Shown: positions 24,239-33,268 of the stretch, in pieces
How positions within the stretch are numbered: position 1 is the stretch's first letter
Layout: each line of letters begins with the position of its first letter
Source of the DNA: an uncultured Eubacterium sp.
Lineage (GTDB): Bacteria > Bacillota > Clostridia > Lachnospirales > Lachnospiraceae
Direction of reading: 5' to 3'
Length of the DNA: 38,826 nt
Assembly: GCA_947384955.1 (NCBI GenBank)
Contig: CANDJC010000034.1
Span: 1 to 38,826, forward strand
Translations under genes and position numbers: made by a program
The notes under the pieces: model-generated
What the model was told of the DNA's origin: nothing
Databases searched by the model: none
The model's input: only the letters and a program-made list of their open reading frames with translations

Positions 24239-25258
24239 ATGAATAGAAGGCAGAATCATTTAAAAGGCAGAAAGGTGCTTCTGATTTCTCTTTCCGGCTA
24301 TTGCGACGGTATTCTAAAAAAATTAAAAGAGCTTGGAGCAGAAGCAGATTTCATAGGAGATAAACCTAATGACGGTTTTTTCTGCAAGACGCTTGGAAGA
24401 TATCAGACAGGTTTTTATCAGGAGGTATTGAATGCCTATTATGAAAAGGAGATTGGACTGTTAAAAAATCGAGATTATGATTATATCATTTCTATCCGTG
24501 GAGAGTATACGCCGGTTAAGACTCTGAAACTGCTTAAGGCTTATTATCCAGACAGTAAACTCATTCTTTATATGTGGGACGGACTGCATAAGCTTAATAC
24601 AAAAGGGATAGAAACAAAATGGCCATATTATGATAAAGTTTATACTTTTGACCGTATGGATTATGAAAATCATAAAAATGAACTGAACTTTCTGCCTCTT
24701 TATTATTACGAAGACTGTATACCAGCCCGGATGCCGCCTGTTAACAGCAGGCATTTTAAATATAATCTCTCTTTTATTGGAACAGGCCATGATGACCGTA
24801 TCAAAATTGTGAAAAATGTGATGAAACAGTGCGAGAGCAGCGGACTGCGCTGTTTTTCTTATTTTTATATGCCGCACCGTCTGGTTTATCTGAAAAACAA
24901 AGCAGTAAACAGGAATTTTGATAATGTTAAGGTAACAGATGTAAAATTCCGGATGCTGCCGTTTCAGAAATTATATCAGATTTATGCATATTCGCAGTGT
25001 GTCATTGATGTGGAAAATACCGGGCAGCACGGACTTACGATGCGCAGTATGGAAATACTGGGGCTGAAAAGAAAGCTGATTACAACGAACAGGGATATTG
25101 TGAACTATGATTTCTATCATCCTGACAATATTCTGATTATTGACAGGAATAATCCTGTAATTGATGCAGATTTTTTTAAGAAACCTTATAAGATGCTGGA
25201 TGAAAAGATTTATGAAAAGTATAGTCTCAGCAGCTGGATATTAAAAATTCTGAAGTAA
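24239..25258 (+). CDS. CgeB-like glycosyltransferase
   Basis: In this 339-residue protein the N-terminal half shows a Rossmann-like start (RKVLLISLSGYCDGILKKLKELGAEADFIGD) and YIISIRGEYTP. The C-terminal half has LSFIGTGHDDR and the block HGLTMRSMEILGLKRKLITTN, which matches the donor-binding C-terminal domain of CgeB/GT-B spore-maturation-type glycosyltransferases. No signal peptide or membrane segment is present. The ATG overlaps the stop of a short upstream frame, with a GGAGAG site. It is probably a sugar transferase acting on the lipid-linked repeat unit; donor and acceptor are unknown. Confidence 0.7.
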   Translation: MNRRQNHLKGRKVLLISLSGYCDGILKKLKELGAEADFIGDKPNDGFFCKTLGRYQTGFYQEVLNAYYEKEIGLLKNRDYDYIISIRGEYTPVKTLKLLKAYYPDSKLILYMWDGLHKLNTKGIETKWPYYDKVYTFDRMDYENHKNELNFLPLYYYEDCIPARMPPVNSRHFKYNLSFIGTGHDDRIKIVKNVMKQCESSGLRCFSYFYMPHRLVYLKNKAVNRNFDNVKVTDVKFRMLPFQKLYQIYAYSQCVIDVENTGQHGLTMRSMEILGLKRKLITTNRDIVNYDFYHPDNILIIDRNNPVIDADFFKKPYKMLDEKIYEKYSLSSWILKILK

Positions 25259-25290
25259 ACGATAAAGACAGAATTGCGAAAGGAGCAGCT

Positions 25291-26130
25291 TTGAAAATTC
25301 TGGTGACTGGGGCGGACGGATACCTCGGAAAAGGTGTGGTAAAACAGCTTCTGGATGACGGAATGGAAGTGATAGCCACGGATGTGAAAAATAATTTTAT
25401 AGATGCAAGGGCAGAGATAAAGCTGGCCGAGCTTTTTGCATTAAAAGACCCGTATCATTATTTCGGACAGCCGGATGTTTTGCTGCATATGGCGTGGAAA
25501 GACGGATTTGTACACGGTTCTGCAAGTCATATTAATGATCTGCCCAAACACAGTATATTCATAAATAGTATGATAGATGCGGGCATCAGGCGCGCAGCAG
25601 TCATGGGTTCTATGCATGAGGTTGGCTTTTATGAGGGAAGCATTAACGAATCCACGCCTTGCAATCCACAGAGTCTTTACGGTATCAGTAAGAATGCACT
25701 AAGAAGAATTGTGGAACTTAAGTGCAGAGAGAAAGGATGTAAATTCCAGTGGCTGAGAGGTTTTTATATTGTAGGAAATACGGATGACGGATGTTCTGTT
25801 TTTTCCAAGATTGTACAGGCCAGCCGCCGGGGAGATGCGAAATTTCCTTTTACAGAGGGACGCAGCCAGTTTGACTTTCTTGACTACGATATTTTCTGCA
25901 GGTATGCGGCAGACGCAGTAGAACAGGATGAAATTGACGGAATTATCAATATCTGTTCCGGTCAGCCGGAGAAGCTGGCAGACAGAGCAGAACGTTTTAT
26001 CGCAGAAAACGGGTTTCACATTAAGCTGGATTACGGGGCTTTTCCAGACAGACCGTATGATTCTAAGGCGATATGGGGAGATGATTTTAAAATCTGTATG
26101 GTAGAGAAAGGAAAACAGAACGAGGAATGA
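25291..26130 (+). CDS. NAD-dependent sugar epimerase/dehydratase
   Basis: This 279-residue short-chain dehydrogenase-like enzyme starts at a TTG codon (25291) with AAAGGAG 9 bases upstream; no ATG fits. The NAD-binding motif is T-G-A-D-G-Y-L-G at residues 6-13, and the catalytic Y130-x-x-x-K134 sits in LYGISKNALRR. It probably interconverts a nucleotide sugar used by the polysaccharide, but the substrate cannot be read from sequence. Its stop overlaps the next start by four bases (ATGA), so the two are coupled. Confidence 0.85.
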   Translation: MKILVTGADGYLGKGVVKQLLDDGMEVIATDVKNNFIDARAEIKLAELFALKDPYHYFGQPDVLLHMAWKDGFVHGSASHINDLPKHSIFINSMIDAGIRRAAVMGSMHEVGFYEGSINESTPCNPQSLYGISKNALRRIVELKCREKGCKFQWLRGFYIVGNTDDGCSVFSKIVQASRRGDAKFPFTEGRSQFDFLDYDIFCRYAADAVEQDEIDGIINICSGQPEKLADRAERFIAENGFHIKLDYGAFPDRPYDSKAIWGDDFKICMVEKGKQNEE

Positions 26131-27242
26131 AAAAATTTGAAATCGGAATCGATTTATCATTTATCCGCCCAGACCATAAAAACGGAGGTACAGAATCTTA
26201 TATTCGAAATCTTATGTCTGGATTTGAAGAAATCGGTGTATCCGGGAATATTGTTTATTTTATCCGTAGGGATATATATAAGGAATATAAGAAAGATTTT
26301 CCAAAGAGCAGTTTTATTGTGTATCAGACAAGAGGCAGACATAAATCAGGCATGCTGTTATTCCAGACTTTGGGGATACCACGGCTTGCCAGCAGATACC
26401 ATCTTCTGACCGTTTTTTTCCCTGCATATGCATCTGGTTTCCTGCCTTACCGAAACTGCAGAGCTGTTGTAAATCCGCATGACCTTCAGCATGAATATTG
26501 TCTGGATAATTTCAGCATTATACAGAGGATATACAGAAGACTGATATACGGGCTATCTTTGCTGAAATGCAGCTGTGCGATTGCAATATCAGACTATACA
26601 GAAAACACAATGCATGAATGCTATCCAAGAATTCTTGATGGGAAAGTGCATCGCATCTATAACCCGATTCGGTTTAGTGACACATGTGAAAAAGTAAACG
26701 GCATAGATTTTCCGTATATTCTTTCAGTAAATGCACTGCGCAGAAATAAAAATCTGATTACACTGCTGAAAGCATATAAAAAAATTGCCGGCAGTGTCAG
26801 GCAGAAGCTTGTGCTGACAGGTATGAATGCGGATGACGGAAAAGGTTTGGAAAATTACATAAAAAGAAACCGTCTGGAAAATAAAGTTATTCTTGCAGGA
26901 TTTGTATCGGATGCACAGCTGGCATGGCTGTATGAAAACGCAGATTTGTTTGTTACGACGTCTCTGTATGAAGGATTTGGAATGACCCCGGTGGAAGCTA
27001 TGGGGCACGGATGCCCGGTGATTTCTTCGAAGGATACGTCTCTGTACGAGGTGACAAAGGGGCTGGCGGAATATTATGAGCCTTCTGCAGATGAAAATGC
27101 ACTGGCTGAGGCGATGGTTTCTGTTTTGGATGGGAAAGTAAAAATAGACAGAGACAGGAACAGAAGGATTATGCGTGAGGCATATGATTATAGGATGATA
27201 GCAGAAGAGTATTATAAATTTTTGCTAGAAGATACCGGATAA
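26127..27242 (+). CDS. Glycosyltransferase family 4 (GT-B)
   Basis: This 371-residue protein has the start EIGIDLSFIRPDHKNGGTESYI, a typical family 4 N-terminus, followed by YILSVNALRRNKNLITLL and the donor-site block LFVTTSLYEGFGMTPVEAMGHGCPVI with the E-x(7)-E pattern. It transfers a sugar from a nucleotide donor to the growing lipid-linked unit at the inner face of the membrane. The ATGA overlap with the epimerase gene shows close coupling. Confidence 0.92.
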   Translation: MKKFEIGIDLSFIRPDHKNGGTESYIRNLMSGFEEIGVSGNIVYFIRRDIYKEYKKDFPKSSFIVYQTRGRHKSGMLLFQTLGIPRLASRYHLLTVFFPAYASGFLPYRNCRAVVNPHDLQHEYCLDNFSIIQRIYRRLIYGLSLLKCSCAIAISDYTENTMHECYPRILDGKVHRIYNPIRFSDTCEKVNGIDFPYILSVNALRRNKNLITLLKAYKKIAGSVRQKLVLTGMNADDGKGLENYIKRNRLENKVILAGFVSDAQLAWLYENADLFVTTSLYEGFGMTPVEAMGHGCPVISSKDTSLYEVTKGLAEYYEPSADENALAEAMVSVLDGKVKIDRDRNRRIMREAYDYRMIAEEYYKFLLEDTG

Positions 27243-27270
27243 GGAAAAGAAATTCAGGAGGACCAAATAA

Positions 27271-28491
27271 ATGAAAATAGTTCATATTGAAGATTTTTTT
27301 CATCCAGACGCAGGCTACCAGGTAAATCTTCTTGCTAAGTTTATGGCGAAAAAAGGACATAAAGTAACCGTCGTTTCGAGTGATTTGTCATTGATGCCAG
27401 AGGATTTAAAAGAGTTTTTCGGCAGTCATGATTTGAAGGAAAAAGACAGAAATTTTCAAAAGTTATATCAGGTGAAAATTATCCGGGTTCCTATAAGAAA
27501 AATAATCAGCAGACGTGCGGTGCTTTCAGGCGATTTTTTTACGGTGGTAAAGGATGAACATCCTGATTTTGTATTTGTTCATAATCATGATTCTTTAACA
27601 GGAATGAGATATCTGTTAAAGCGTAAGCATATGCCATACCCGTTTATGATGGACAGCCATATGCTGGAAATGGCATCGTGTAACAGATTTCACAGGGCTT
27701 TCCGTATTTTTTATAAAGCTGTATTTACTCCGGTTATCAAACGGGAACAGATTGTTGTTGTCAGAACGCAGAATAATCCTTTTGTTAAGAAATGTCTGGG
27801 AGTTCCTTTAAAACTTGCACCATGGGTTTCTACAGGGTCAGATACCACGATATTTAAACCGGACTGCGAAGCAGGATTGAGATTCCGCCGCAGGAATGGG
27901 ATTGAAGATGATAGTTTTGTTGTTGTTTATGCAGGAAAACTAGATGAAACAAAAGGCGGAATGTTTCTGGCTGACGCTTTAATGACAAAACTGGAATCAA
28001 AAAGAAAAATTATTTTTATCATTGTAGGAACAATAAAAGGAGAATATGGAGAAAAGCTTGAACGTAAATTTCGGGCAGGTCAGAATCAGATATTAAGGTT
28101 TCCGGCACAAAAATATGTCGATTTACCTGAATTTTTTCAGGCATCTGATTTGTGCATTTTTCCAAGACAGTGCAGTCTTACATTTTACGATGCACAGGCA
28201 TGTGCGCTGCCGGTATTGTTTGAAGATAATGATGTAAACAGAACAAGGATTTCCAACGAAAATGCAAAAATTTTTAAAGCCGGAAGTGCTGCGGATTTCA
28301 GAATGAGGATATTAGAATATGCATCTTTGAATACGTCTGATTATAAACGTATTCGGAACCAGGCGCTGAAGTATGCGGGAGAGAACTTTGATTATTCTTC
28401 CATAACAGACAGGTATTTAGAAATAATGAACAAAGTAATCATCGCATATGAAAAACAAGTGAATCTGAAAAGAGGAAGGAAGAATGGTTAA
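27271..28491 (+). CDS. Glycosyltransferase family 4 (GT-B)
   Basis: This 406-residue protein has an N-terminal domain with VHIEDFFHPDAGYQVNLLAKFMAKKGHKVTVVSS (interrupted here as one block by its fold), then VVYAGKLDETKGG and the donor-side ASDLCIFPRQCSLTFYDAQACALPVLF. The donor block lacks the usual second Glu position seen in the neighbouring family 4 enzymes, so the donor site may differ. CAGGAGG precedes the ATG. The 3' end overlaps the wecC-like gene by 8 bases. Confidence 0.87.
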   Translation: MKIVHIEDFFHPDAGYQVNLLAKFMAKKGHKVTVVSSDLSLMPEDLKEFFGSHDLKEKDRNFQKLYQVKIIRVPIRKIISRRAVLSGDFFTVVKDEHPDFVFVHNHDSLTGMRYLLKRKHMPYPFMMDSHMLEMASCNRFHRAFRIFYKAVFTPVIKREQIVVVRTQNNPFVKKCLGVPLKLAPWVSTGSDTTIFKPDCEAGLRFRRRNGIEDDSFVVVYAGKLDETKGGMFLADALMTKLESKRKIIFIIVGTIKGEYGEKLERKFRAGQNQILRFPAQKYVDLPEFFQASDLCIFPRQCSLTFYDAQACALPVLFEDNDVNRTRISNENAKIFKAGSAADFRMRILEYASLNTSDYKRIRNQALKYAGENFDYSSITDRYLEIMNKVIIAYEKQVNLKRGRKNG

Positions 28492-29695
28492 TGTAATCGG
28501 TCTTGGATATATCGGGCTTCCGACAGCATTAATGCTGTCGGCTCACGGGGCAGATGTAATAGGAACAGATTATAATAAAAATTTAATCAAAAAACTGGCC
28601 GCCGGACAAACAACATTTAAAGAGAAAGGTTTGGATGAACTATTTAAACAGGCAGTGAAGGCTGGCATTCAGTTTTCAGAAGAGTATCAGGTTACAGACA
28701 TTTATATCATTTCTGTACCGACGCCGTATGATAAATTCAGTAAGAAAGTAGATTCTCAGTATGTAACAGCAGCAGTTTCGGAAGTAATCCGCGTAGCTCC
28801 GGATGGAGCAGTGATTGTTATTGAGTCAACCATTTCGCCAGGTACGATTGAAAAGTGTGTCCGTCCTGTGATTCACGATGCAGGGAGGAATGATTTGCAG
28901 ATCGTGCATGCGCCGGAACGGATTATACCTGGAAATATGCTGTATGAGTTAATTCATAATAACCGGACGATAGGTGCAGATGACAGACTGGCCGGCGAAC
29001 GGATTAAATCGATTTATCAGACATTCTGCAAAGGTGAAATTATAGTTACGGATATTCGTACAGCAGAGATGACAAAAGTCGTAGAAAATACCTATCGTGC
29101 AGTAAATATAGCTTTTGCAAATGAACTGGCAAAAATATGTCACCAGGATAGTATGGATGTATATGAGATTATCCGAATCTGTAATATGCATCCGAGAGTA
29201 AATATTCTCCAGCCCGGGCCCGGGGTAGGCGGGCACTGCATTTCTGTAGATCCCTGGTTTCTGGTAGGTGATTATCCCAATCTGGCAAAGGTTATCGACG
29301 AATCGATGAAAACAAATGATGCTATGCCAGCATTCGTTCTTCACAGAATCTATGACATTATGAAAGAAAATGACTTAAAAGATCTGACAAAGGTCGGGCT
29401 GTATGGACTTACTTATAAAGAAAATGTAGATGATATGAGGGAAAGTCCGACTCTTCAGGTGCTGGAATCTCAAAAGAAGCATCTGGGTCTTCCATTAAAA
29501 GTGTACGATCCGTTTATTACAGAGGATGTGGTGGAAAACCAGTATCACGGACTGGATGATTTTCTGCATGATATTGAGTTTGCTGTTATAATGGTCGGAC
29601 ATGATGAAATCAAAAAAGAGTATGCGAAACTGTCAGGAAAGATTGTCCTGGATACCAGGCATGTTCTGGAAGGCGCGGGTATTTACAGGCTGTAA
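28484..29695 (+). CDS. wecC: UDP-sugar 6-dehydrogenase (UDP-ManNAc dehydrogenase, WecC type)
   Basis: This 403-residue enzyme should oxidise C6 of a UDP-hexose to a uronic acid, using two NAD. The N-terminal G-L-G-Y-I-G-L-P-T-A NAD motif, E114-S-T-I-S-P-G-T, K198-V-V-E-N-T-Y-R-A, and the catalytic C252 in G-V-G-G-H-C-I-S-V-D-P-W are all visible. The P-G-V-G-G-H-C-I form is typical of the WecC/WbpA branch. The product is probably UDP-ManNAcA or UDP-GlcNAcA, which would make the polymer acidic. No WecB-like epimerase is in the window. The exact sugar is inferred. Confidence 0.9.
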   Translation: MVNVIGLGYIGLPTALMLSAHGADVIGTDYNKNLIKKLAAGQTTFKEKGLDELFKQAVKAGIQFSEEYQVTDIYIISVPTPYDKFSKKVDSQYVTAAVSEVIRVAPDGAVIVIESTISPGTIEKCVRPVIHDAGRNDLQIVHAPERIIPGNMLYELIHNNRTIGADDRLAGERIKSIYQTFCKGEIIVTDIRTAEMTKVVENTYRAVNIAFANELAKICHQDSMDVYEIIRICNMHPRVNILQPGPGVGGHCISVDPWFLVGDYPNLAKVIDESMKTNDAMPAFVLHRIYDIMKENDLKDLTKVGLYGLTYKENVDDMRESPTLQVLESQKKHLGLPLKVYDPFITEDVVENQYHGLDDFLHDIEFAVIMVGHDEIKKEYAKLSGKIVLDTRHVLEGAGIYRL

Positions 29696-29714
29696 CAAAA
29701 AGGCTGGGGAGAGT

Positions 29715-30869
29715 ATGAATATATTAATTGCTGCACCGTTTGGGATGTATCGGGATTACACAGCCTCTTTTGTCCACAGGCAGGCTGTAGAAATCAGAAA
29801 ACTGGGGAATTCAGTCCGGGTAATTGTTCCGGCTGCTGTTATGAAAAAAGGTAACGAAGGGACAAGATTTTACAGGAAAGTAACAAAGGTCTGTAAAGAA
29901 GGGGCAGAGATTTATTATATCAGTTATATTTCCACAGCTTTTTTGAATATGCAAGCTTTCAATGAAAATAATGCTGTGCGGGCAGTGATAAATTCTTTGG
30001 AATATATTCTGAAAGATTTTTCTCCGGATGTCATTCATGCTCACGGAATGCTGCTGGGAGCATGTATCGGGAGTGAAATAAAAAAACGCTGCAAATTCCC
30101 GCTGCTGATAGTAACAACACATGGAAGCGATACGTTAGAAGCTGTTTCCCCAAAACGGCTGAGACAGACTGAGAAATTGTGCAGAAATATTGACGGTCTG
30201 ATCTGTGTAAGTGAAAAACTAAAAAAAATCATAACAGCTGCCGGACTGCAGTGCAGGATAGTAAAAATATGCAATGGATTTGCAGCAGAGAATCTGATAG
30301 ATGCAGAAAAATCAAAAGGTGCAATAATTCAAGCCGGACATTTAATAAAAAGCAAGCATTTTGATACAACACTCCGTTCCATTAGGACATTAAGGGATGA
30401 CGGGCTGGATGTATGTTTTTATATTGTCGGGGATGGCAGGGAAAAAAGGCATCTTATCAATCTTGCAAAAGCATTAGATATCAGAGATTCTGTGATATTT
30501 AAGGGGGCTGTATCCAATCAGGAATTACTGCGGCTGATGGCTGAGAGTGAATTTTTTATTCTTCCCAGTTATCCAGAGGGGTTTGGAATTGTGTATCTGG
30601 AAGCGATGGCTTCCGGCTGTGTGACAATTGGTACAAAAAAGGAAGGTATTTCGGAACTGATTGAACATGGTGTGAATGGATTTTTAGTAGACCGGGATGA
30701 TGATACAGCGATAGCACAGATTGTTAAAAAGGTAATATCAGATGACGGAATGGAACAAAGAATCTGCGAAAATGCGAAAAGCAGCGCCCGCCGGTTTTCG
30801 TGGAAAAGAAATGCTTTGGAATGTCTGGAATATTACCAGTCATTTGATTTAAAAAGAGGAAACTTATGA
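29715..30869 (+). CDS. Glycosyltransferase family 4 (GT-B)
   Basis: The 384-residue reading starts at the ATG at 29715 (GGGGAGAG upstream), 20 bases after wecC. The frame is open further upstream into wecC but lacks a ribosome site there. The start MNILIAAPFGMYRDYTASFV, the HAHGMLLGA block, and AESEFFILPSYPEGFGIVYLEA with its E-x(7)-E-like donor site define family 4. The C-terminal half is complete. The stop overlaps the next start (ATGA). Confidence 0.92.
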   Translation: MNILIAAPFGMYRDYTASFVHRQAVEIRKLGNSVRVIVPAAVMKKGNEGTRFYRKVTKVCKEGAEIYYISYISTAFLNMQAFNENNAVRAVINSLEYILKDFSPDVIHAHGMLLGACIGSEIKKRCKFPLLIVTTHGSDTLEAVSPKRLRQTEKLCRNIDGLICVSEKLKKIITAAGLQCRIVKICNGFAAENLIDAEKSKGAIIQAGHLIKSKHFDTTLRSIRTLRDDGLDVCFYIVGDGREKRHLINLAKALDIRDSVIFKGAVSNQELLRLMAESEFFILPSYPEGFGIVYLEAMASGCVTIGTKKEGISELIEHGVNGFLVDRDDDTAIAQIVKKVISDDGMEQRICENAKSSARRFSWKRNALECLEYYQSFDLKRGNL

Positions 30870-31612
30870 GTCAGGTAATGGTTTCGATTATCACGCCATG
30901 CTTTAATAGTGCTAAGACAATTGAAAAAACGATTCAAAGCGTAACAGGACAAAATTATGCAGATATGGAATATATCATTGTAGATGGGATGTCTGAAGAT
31001 AATTCTGCTGAAATTATTTCCAGATATCAGGCGAAGTATCCAGATATGATACGTCTGATATCAGAACGTGATGCCGGGGTATATGATGCAATGAATAAAG
31101 GAATCCGGGCAGCACGCGGGAAGATAATCGGAATTGTAAACAGTGATGACTGGCTGGAACAAAATGCTGTAAAAACAATCCTGAAAGCAATGAGTGATTT
31201 TCCTTATGAAATATTATATGGTGCAGTAAAAATCTGGAATGACAGTCTGGAAGTGAAAACCGTATTGTGTCATCACAGCCAGTTAAAAACACAAATGATG
31301 ATGCATCCGGGATGCTTTGTAAAAAGGGAAGTATATGAAAAATATGGGATGTTTCATCTTCAATATCATTATTCAGCTGATTATGAGTTTATGCTGAGGA
31401 TGGCCGGTATTGAAGAAGTGAAGTTTATCCCGGTATATGCAGTTGTATCAAATTTTAGAATGGGAGGCCTTTCTTCTTCTGATAAAGCTGTAAGAGAAAC
31501 AGCAGCTGTTAAATGGAGGTACAAATCTATTTCACGCAGGAGATATATACGTATCATGGCTGTTTCATTGCTGCATGAGGTGTATGTAAGACTGAAAAGG
31601 GGAAAAAGATGA
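30866..31612 (+). CDS. Glycosyltransferase family 2 (GT-A)
   Basis: In this 248-residue inverting transferase, SIITPCFNSAKTIEKTIQSV is the classic start, with YIIVDGMSEDNS and the metal-binding D-D in IVNSDDWLEQ. It has no C-terminal membrane segments, unlike dolichol-type enzymes. It starts within the previous stop codon (ATGA), and is followed by a 26-base gap. Confidence 0.93.
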   Translation: MSQVMVSIITPCFNSAKTIEKTIQSVTGQNYADMEYIIVDGMSEDNSAEIISRYQAKYPDMIRLISERDAGVYDAMNKGIRAARGKIIGIVNSDDWLEQNAVKTILKAMSDFPYEILYGAVKIWNDSLEVKTVLCHHSQLKTQMMMHPGCFVKREVYEKYGMFHLQYHYSADYEFMLRMAGIEEVKFIPVYAVVSNFRMGGLSSSDKAVRETAAVKWRYKSISRRRYIRIMAVSLLHEVYVRLKRGKR

Positions 31613-31638
31613 TGTAAAGCGATGGGAGATAGCTGTAA

Positions 31639-32838
31639 ATGATAAAGATTGGGATTTATTTAAACAGTATGCCCTATACGGGAGGAACATTTCAATATAA
31701 TCAAAGTATTTTGGAAGCCCTTGATAATCTGAATAAAACAAAATACCGTGTATATGCTGTATACAGAAAAGAAATCTGGGAGAATTGTCTGAATAAATAT
31801 GATTTTGAAAATGTATATCTGCAGGATGTGACGATACACGGAGTCAGGAGACTGGTGCTTGGAATCTTACACAGGCTGTCTGCACGGTGTTCTTTTTTTG
31901 ATATGGCTGGTTATAAAAAATGGTACGCGAAGATAAATCCGCTGTCAAAAAAAATTGACGCTTTGAAACTGGATTTGATGGTCTGTCCTTCTCAGGATTT
32001 AATTTCAGCTCAGATTTGCACGCCGTGTATGAATACGATTCATGATTTGATGCACAGGTATGAGTCATTTCCAGAAGTATCAGAAAAGAAAGAATACAGG
32101 TTCAGAGAATTTTTATACAGGAATATCTGTAAGTCGGCTGTAAGTATATTTGTGGATTCACATATTGGGAAACAGCATGTTGTGGAATGTTATGGAAAAA
32201 GATACCGGCATAAACTATACATTATGCCATTTACGCCTCCCGGATATTTGTTTGCGCCTTTTCATGAGGGGGCTGTAATATCGGAAGAAGTGCCTGAAAA
32301 ATATATTTTTTATCCGGCGCAGTTCTGGAAGCATAAAAATCATAAAAATTTAATTAAGGCACTGGCTGTTCTTCGAAAAAGAGGATTGAAAGCAGAGCTT
32401 GTTTTAGCAGGCACAAAATACAATGGATACGAAGAAACAGTGGATTTAATCAGGAGAAAAAATCTGCAGGGACAGGTTCATATATTAGGGTATGTCTCGG
32501 ATGACACAATGAAATATCTATACAGTAATGCACGTGCAATGATTATGCCTTCTTTTTTTGGACCGACAAATATTCCGCCTTTGGAAGCAATGGCACTAGG
32601 GTGTCCGTGCGCAGTTTCAAATGTATATGCTATGCCAGATGAAATTGGAGATGCCGGGCTCATTTTTAATCCGAATCATGTGAATGATATTGCGGATGTG
32701 ATTGAAAAACTGTGGACAGATGATGCGCTATGCAGGAATCTGGCACAAAGGGGCAAAAATCAGGTAAAGAAATTTTCACAGGAGCAGTTTAATAAAAGAT
32801 TTCAAAAAGCAGCAGAAGAAACATTAAAGAGGATATAG
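31639..32838 (+). CDS. Glycosyltransferase family 4 (GT-B), possible mannosyl-type
   Basis: In this 399-residue protein the N-terminal IGIYLNSMPYTGGTFQYNQSI is a family 4 start. CMNTIHDLMHRYES and the later FYPAQFWKHKNHKNLIKAL match glycosyltransferases that act on polysaccharide repeat units. The donor block is MIMPSFFGPTNIPPLEAMALGCPCA, where FGPTNIPPLEA replaces the common EGFGLP-type sequence. The donor sugar is not known. Confidence 0.9.
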   Translation: MIKIGIYLNSMPYTGGTFQYNQSILEALDNLNKTKYRVYAVYRKEIWENCLNKYDFENVYLQDVTIHGVRRLVLGILHRLSARCSFFDMAGYKKWYAKINPLSKKIDALKLDLMVCPSQDLISAQICTPCMNTIHDLMHRYESFPEVSEKKEYRFREFLYRNICKSAVSIFVDSHIGKQHVVECYGKRYRHKLYIMPFTPPGYLFAPFHEGAVISEEVPEKYIFYPAQFWKHKNHKNLIKALAVLRKRGLKAELVLAGTKYNGYEETVDLIRRKNLQGQVHILGYVSDDTMKYLYSNARAMIMPSFFGPTNIPPLEAMALGCPCAVSNVYAMPDEIGDAGLIFNPNHVNDIADVIEKLWTDDALCRNLAQRGKNQVKKFSQEQFNKRFQKAAEETLKRI

Positions 32839-32845
32839 ATTTGTT

Positions 32846-33262
32846 ATGATAAAAGAAATCAGATATAGCGGCAGACTCTATGCCGTTATTATATATCATA
32901 ATCATCATGAGGATGGAATTGCATTTTTTACACCGAATGATTTTTCACAGCAGTTAGCTTATATGCATCATAAGAAGGGACATGTGATTCAGCCTCATAT
33001 ACATAATGCAGTAAAAAGAGAAGTCAGTCTGACGCAGGAAGTATTATTTATTCGAAAGGGGAAACTGCGGGTTGATTTTTACGACGATAAACAGAATTAT
33101 CTGGAAAGCTTTGTGCTTGAAGGAGGGGATGTGATTTTACTTGCAAAGGGCGGGCATGGTTTTAAAATACTGGAGGAGACGGAAATGATAGAGGTAAAAC
33201 AGGGGCCGTATATGGGGGAAATGGATAAAACAAGATTCTCCGAAAAATTTGTGGAGGAATGA
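32846..33262 (+). CDS. Cupin-fold protein of a sugar pathway (WxcM/FdtA-like)
   Basis: This small 138-residue beta-rich protein has HKKGHVIQPHIHN, where the histidines would bind metal, and GKLRVDFYDDKQNYLESFVLEGGDVILL, typical of cupins. Similar proteins in surface-sugar loci are sugar isomerases or binding partners of aminotransferases. It sits 7 bases after a GT4 and 6 bases before an aminotransferase, so it probably serves the same amino-sugar branch. Confidence 0.75.
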   Translation: MIKEIRYSGRLYAVIIYHNHHEDGIAFFTPNDFSQQLAYMHHKKGHVIQPHIHNAVKREVSLTQEVLFIRKGKLRVDFYDDKQNYLESFVLEGGDVILLAKGGHGFKILEETEMIEVKQGPYMGEMDKTRFSEKFVEE

Positions 33263-33268
33263 CAGAAA

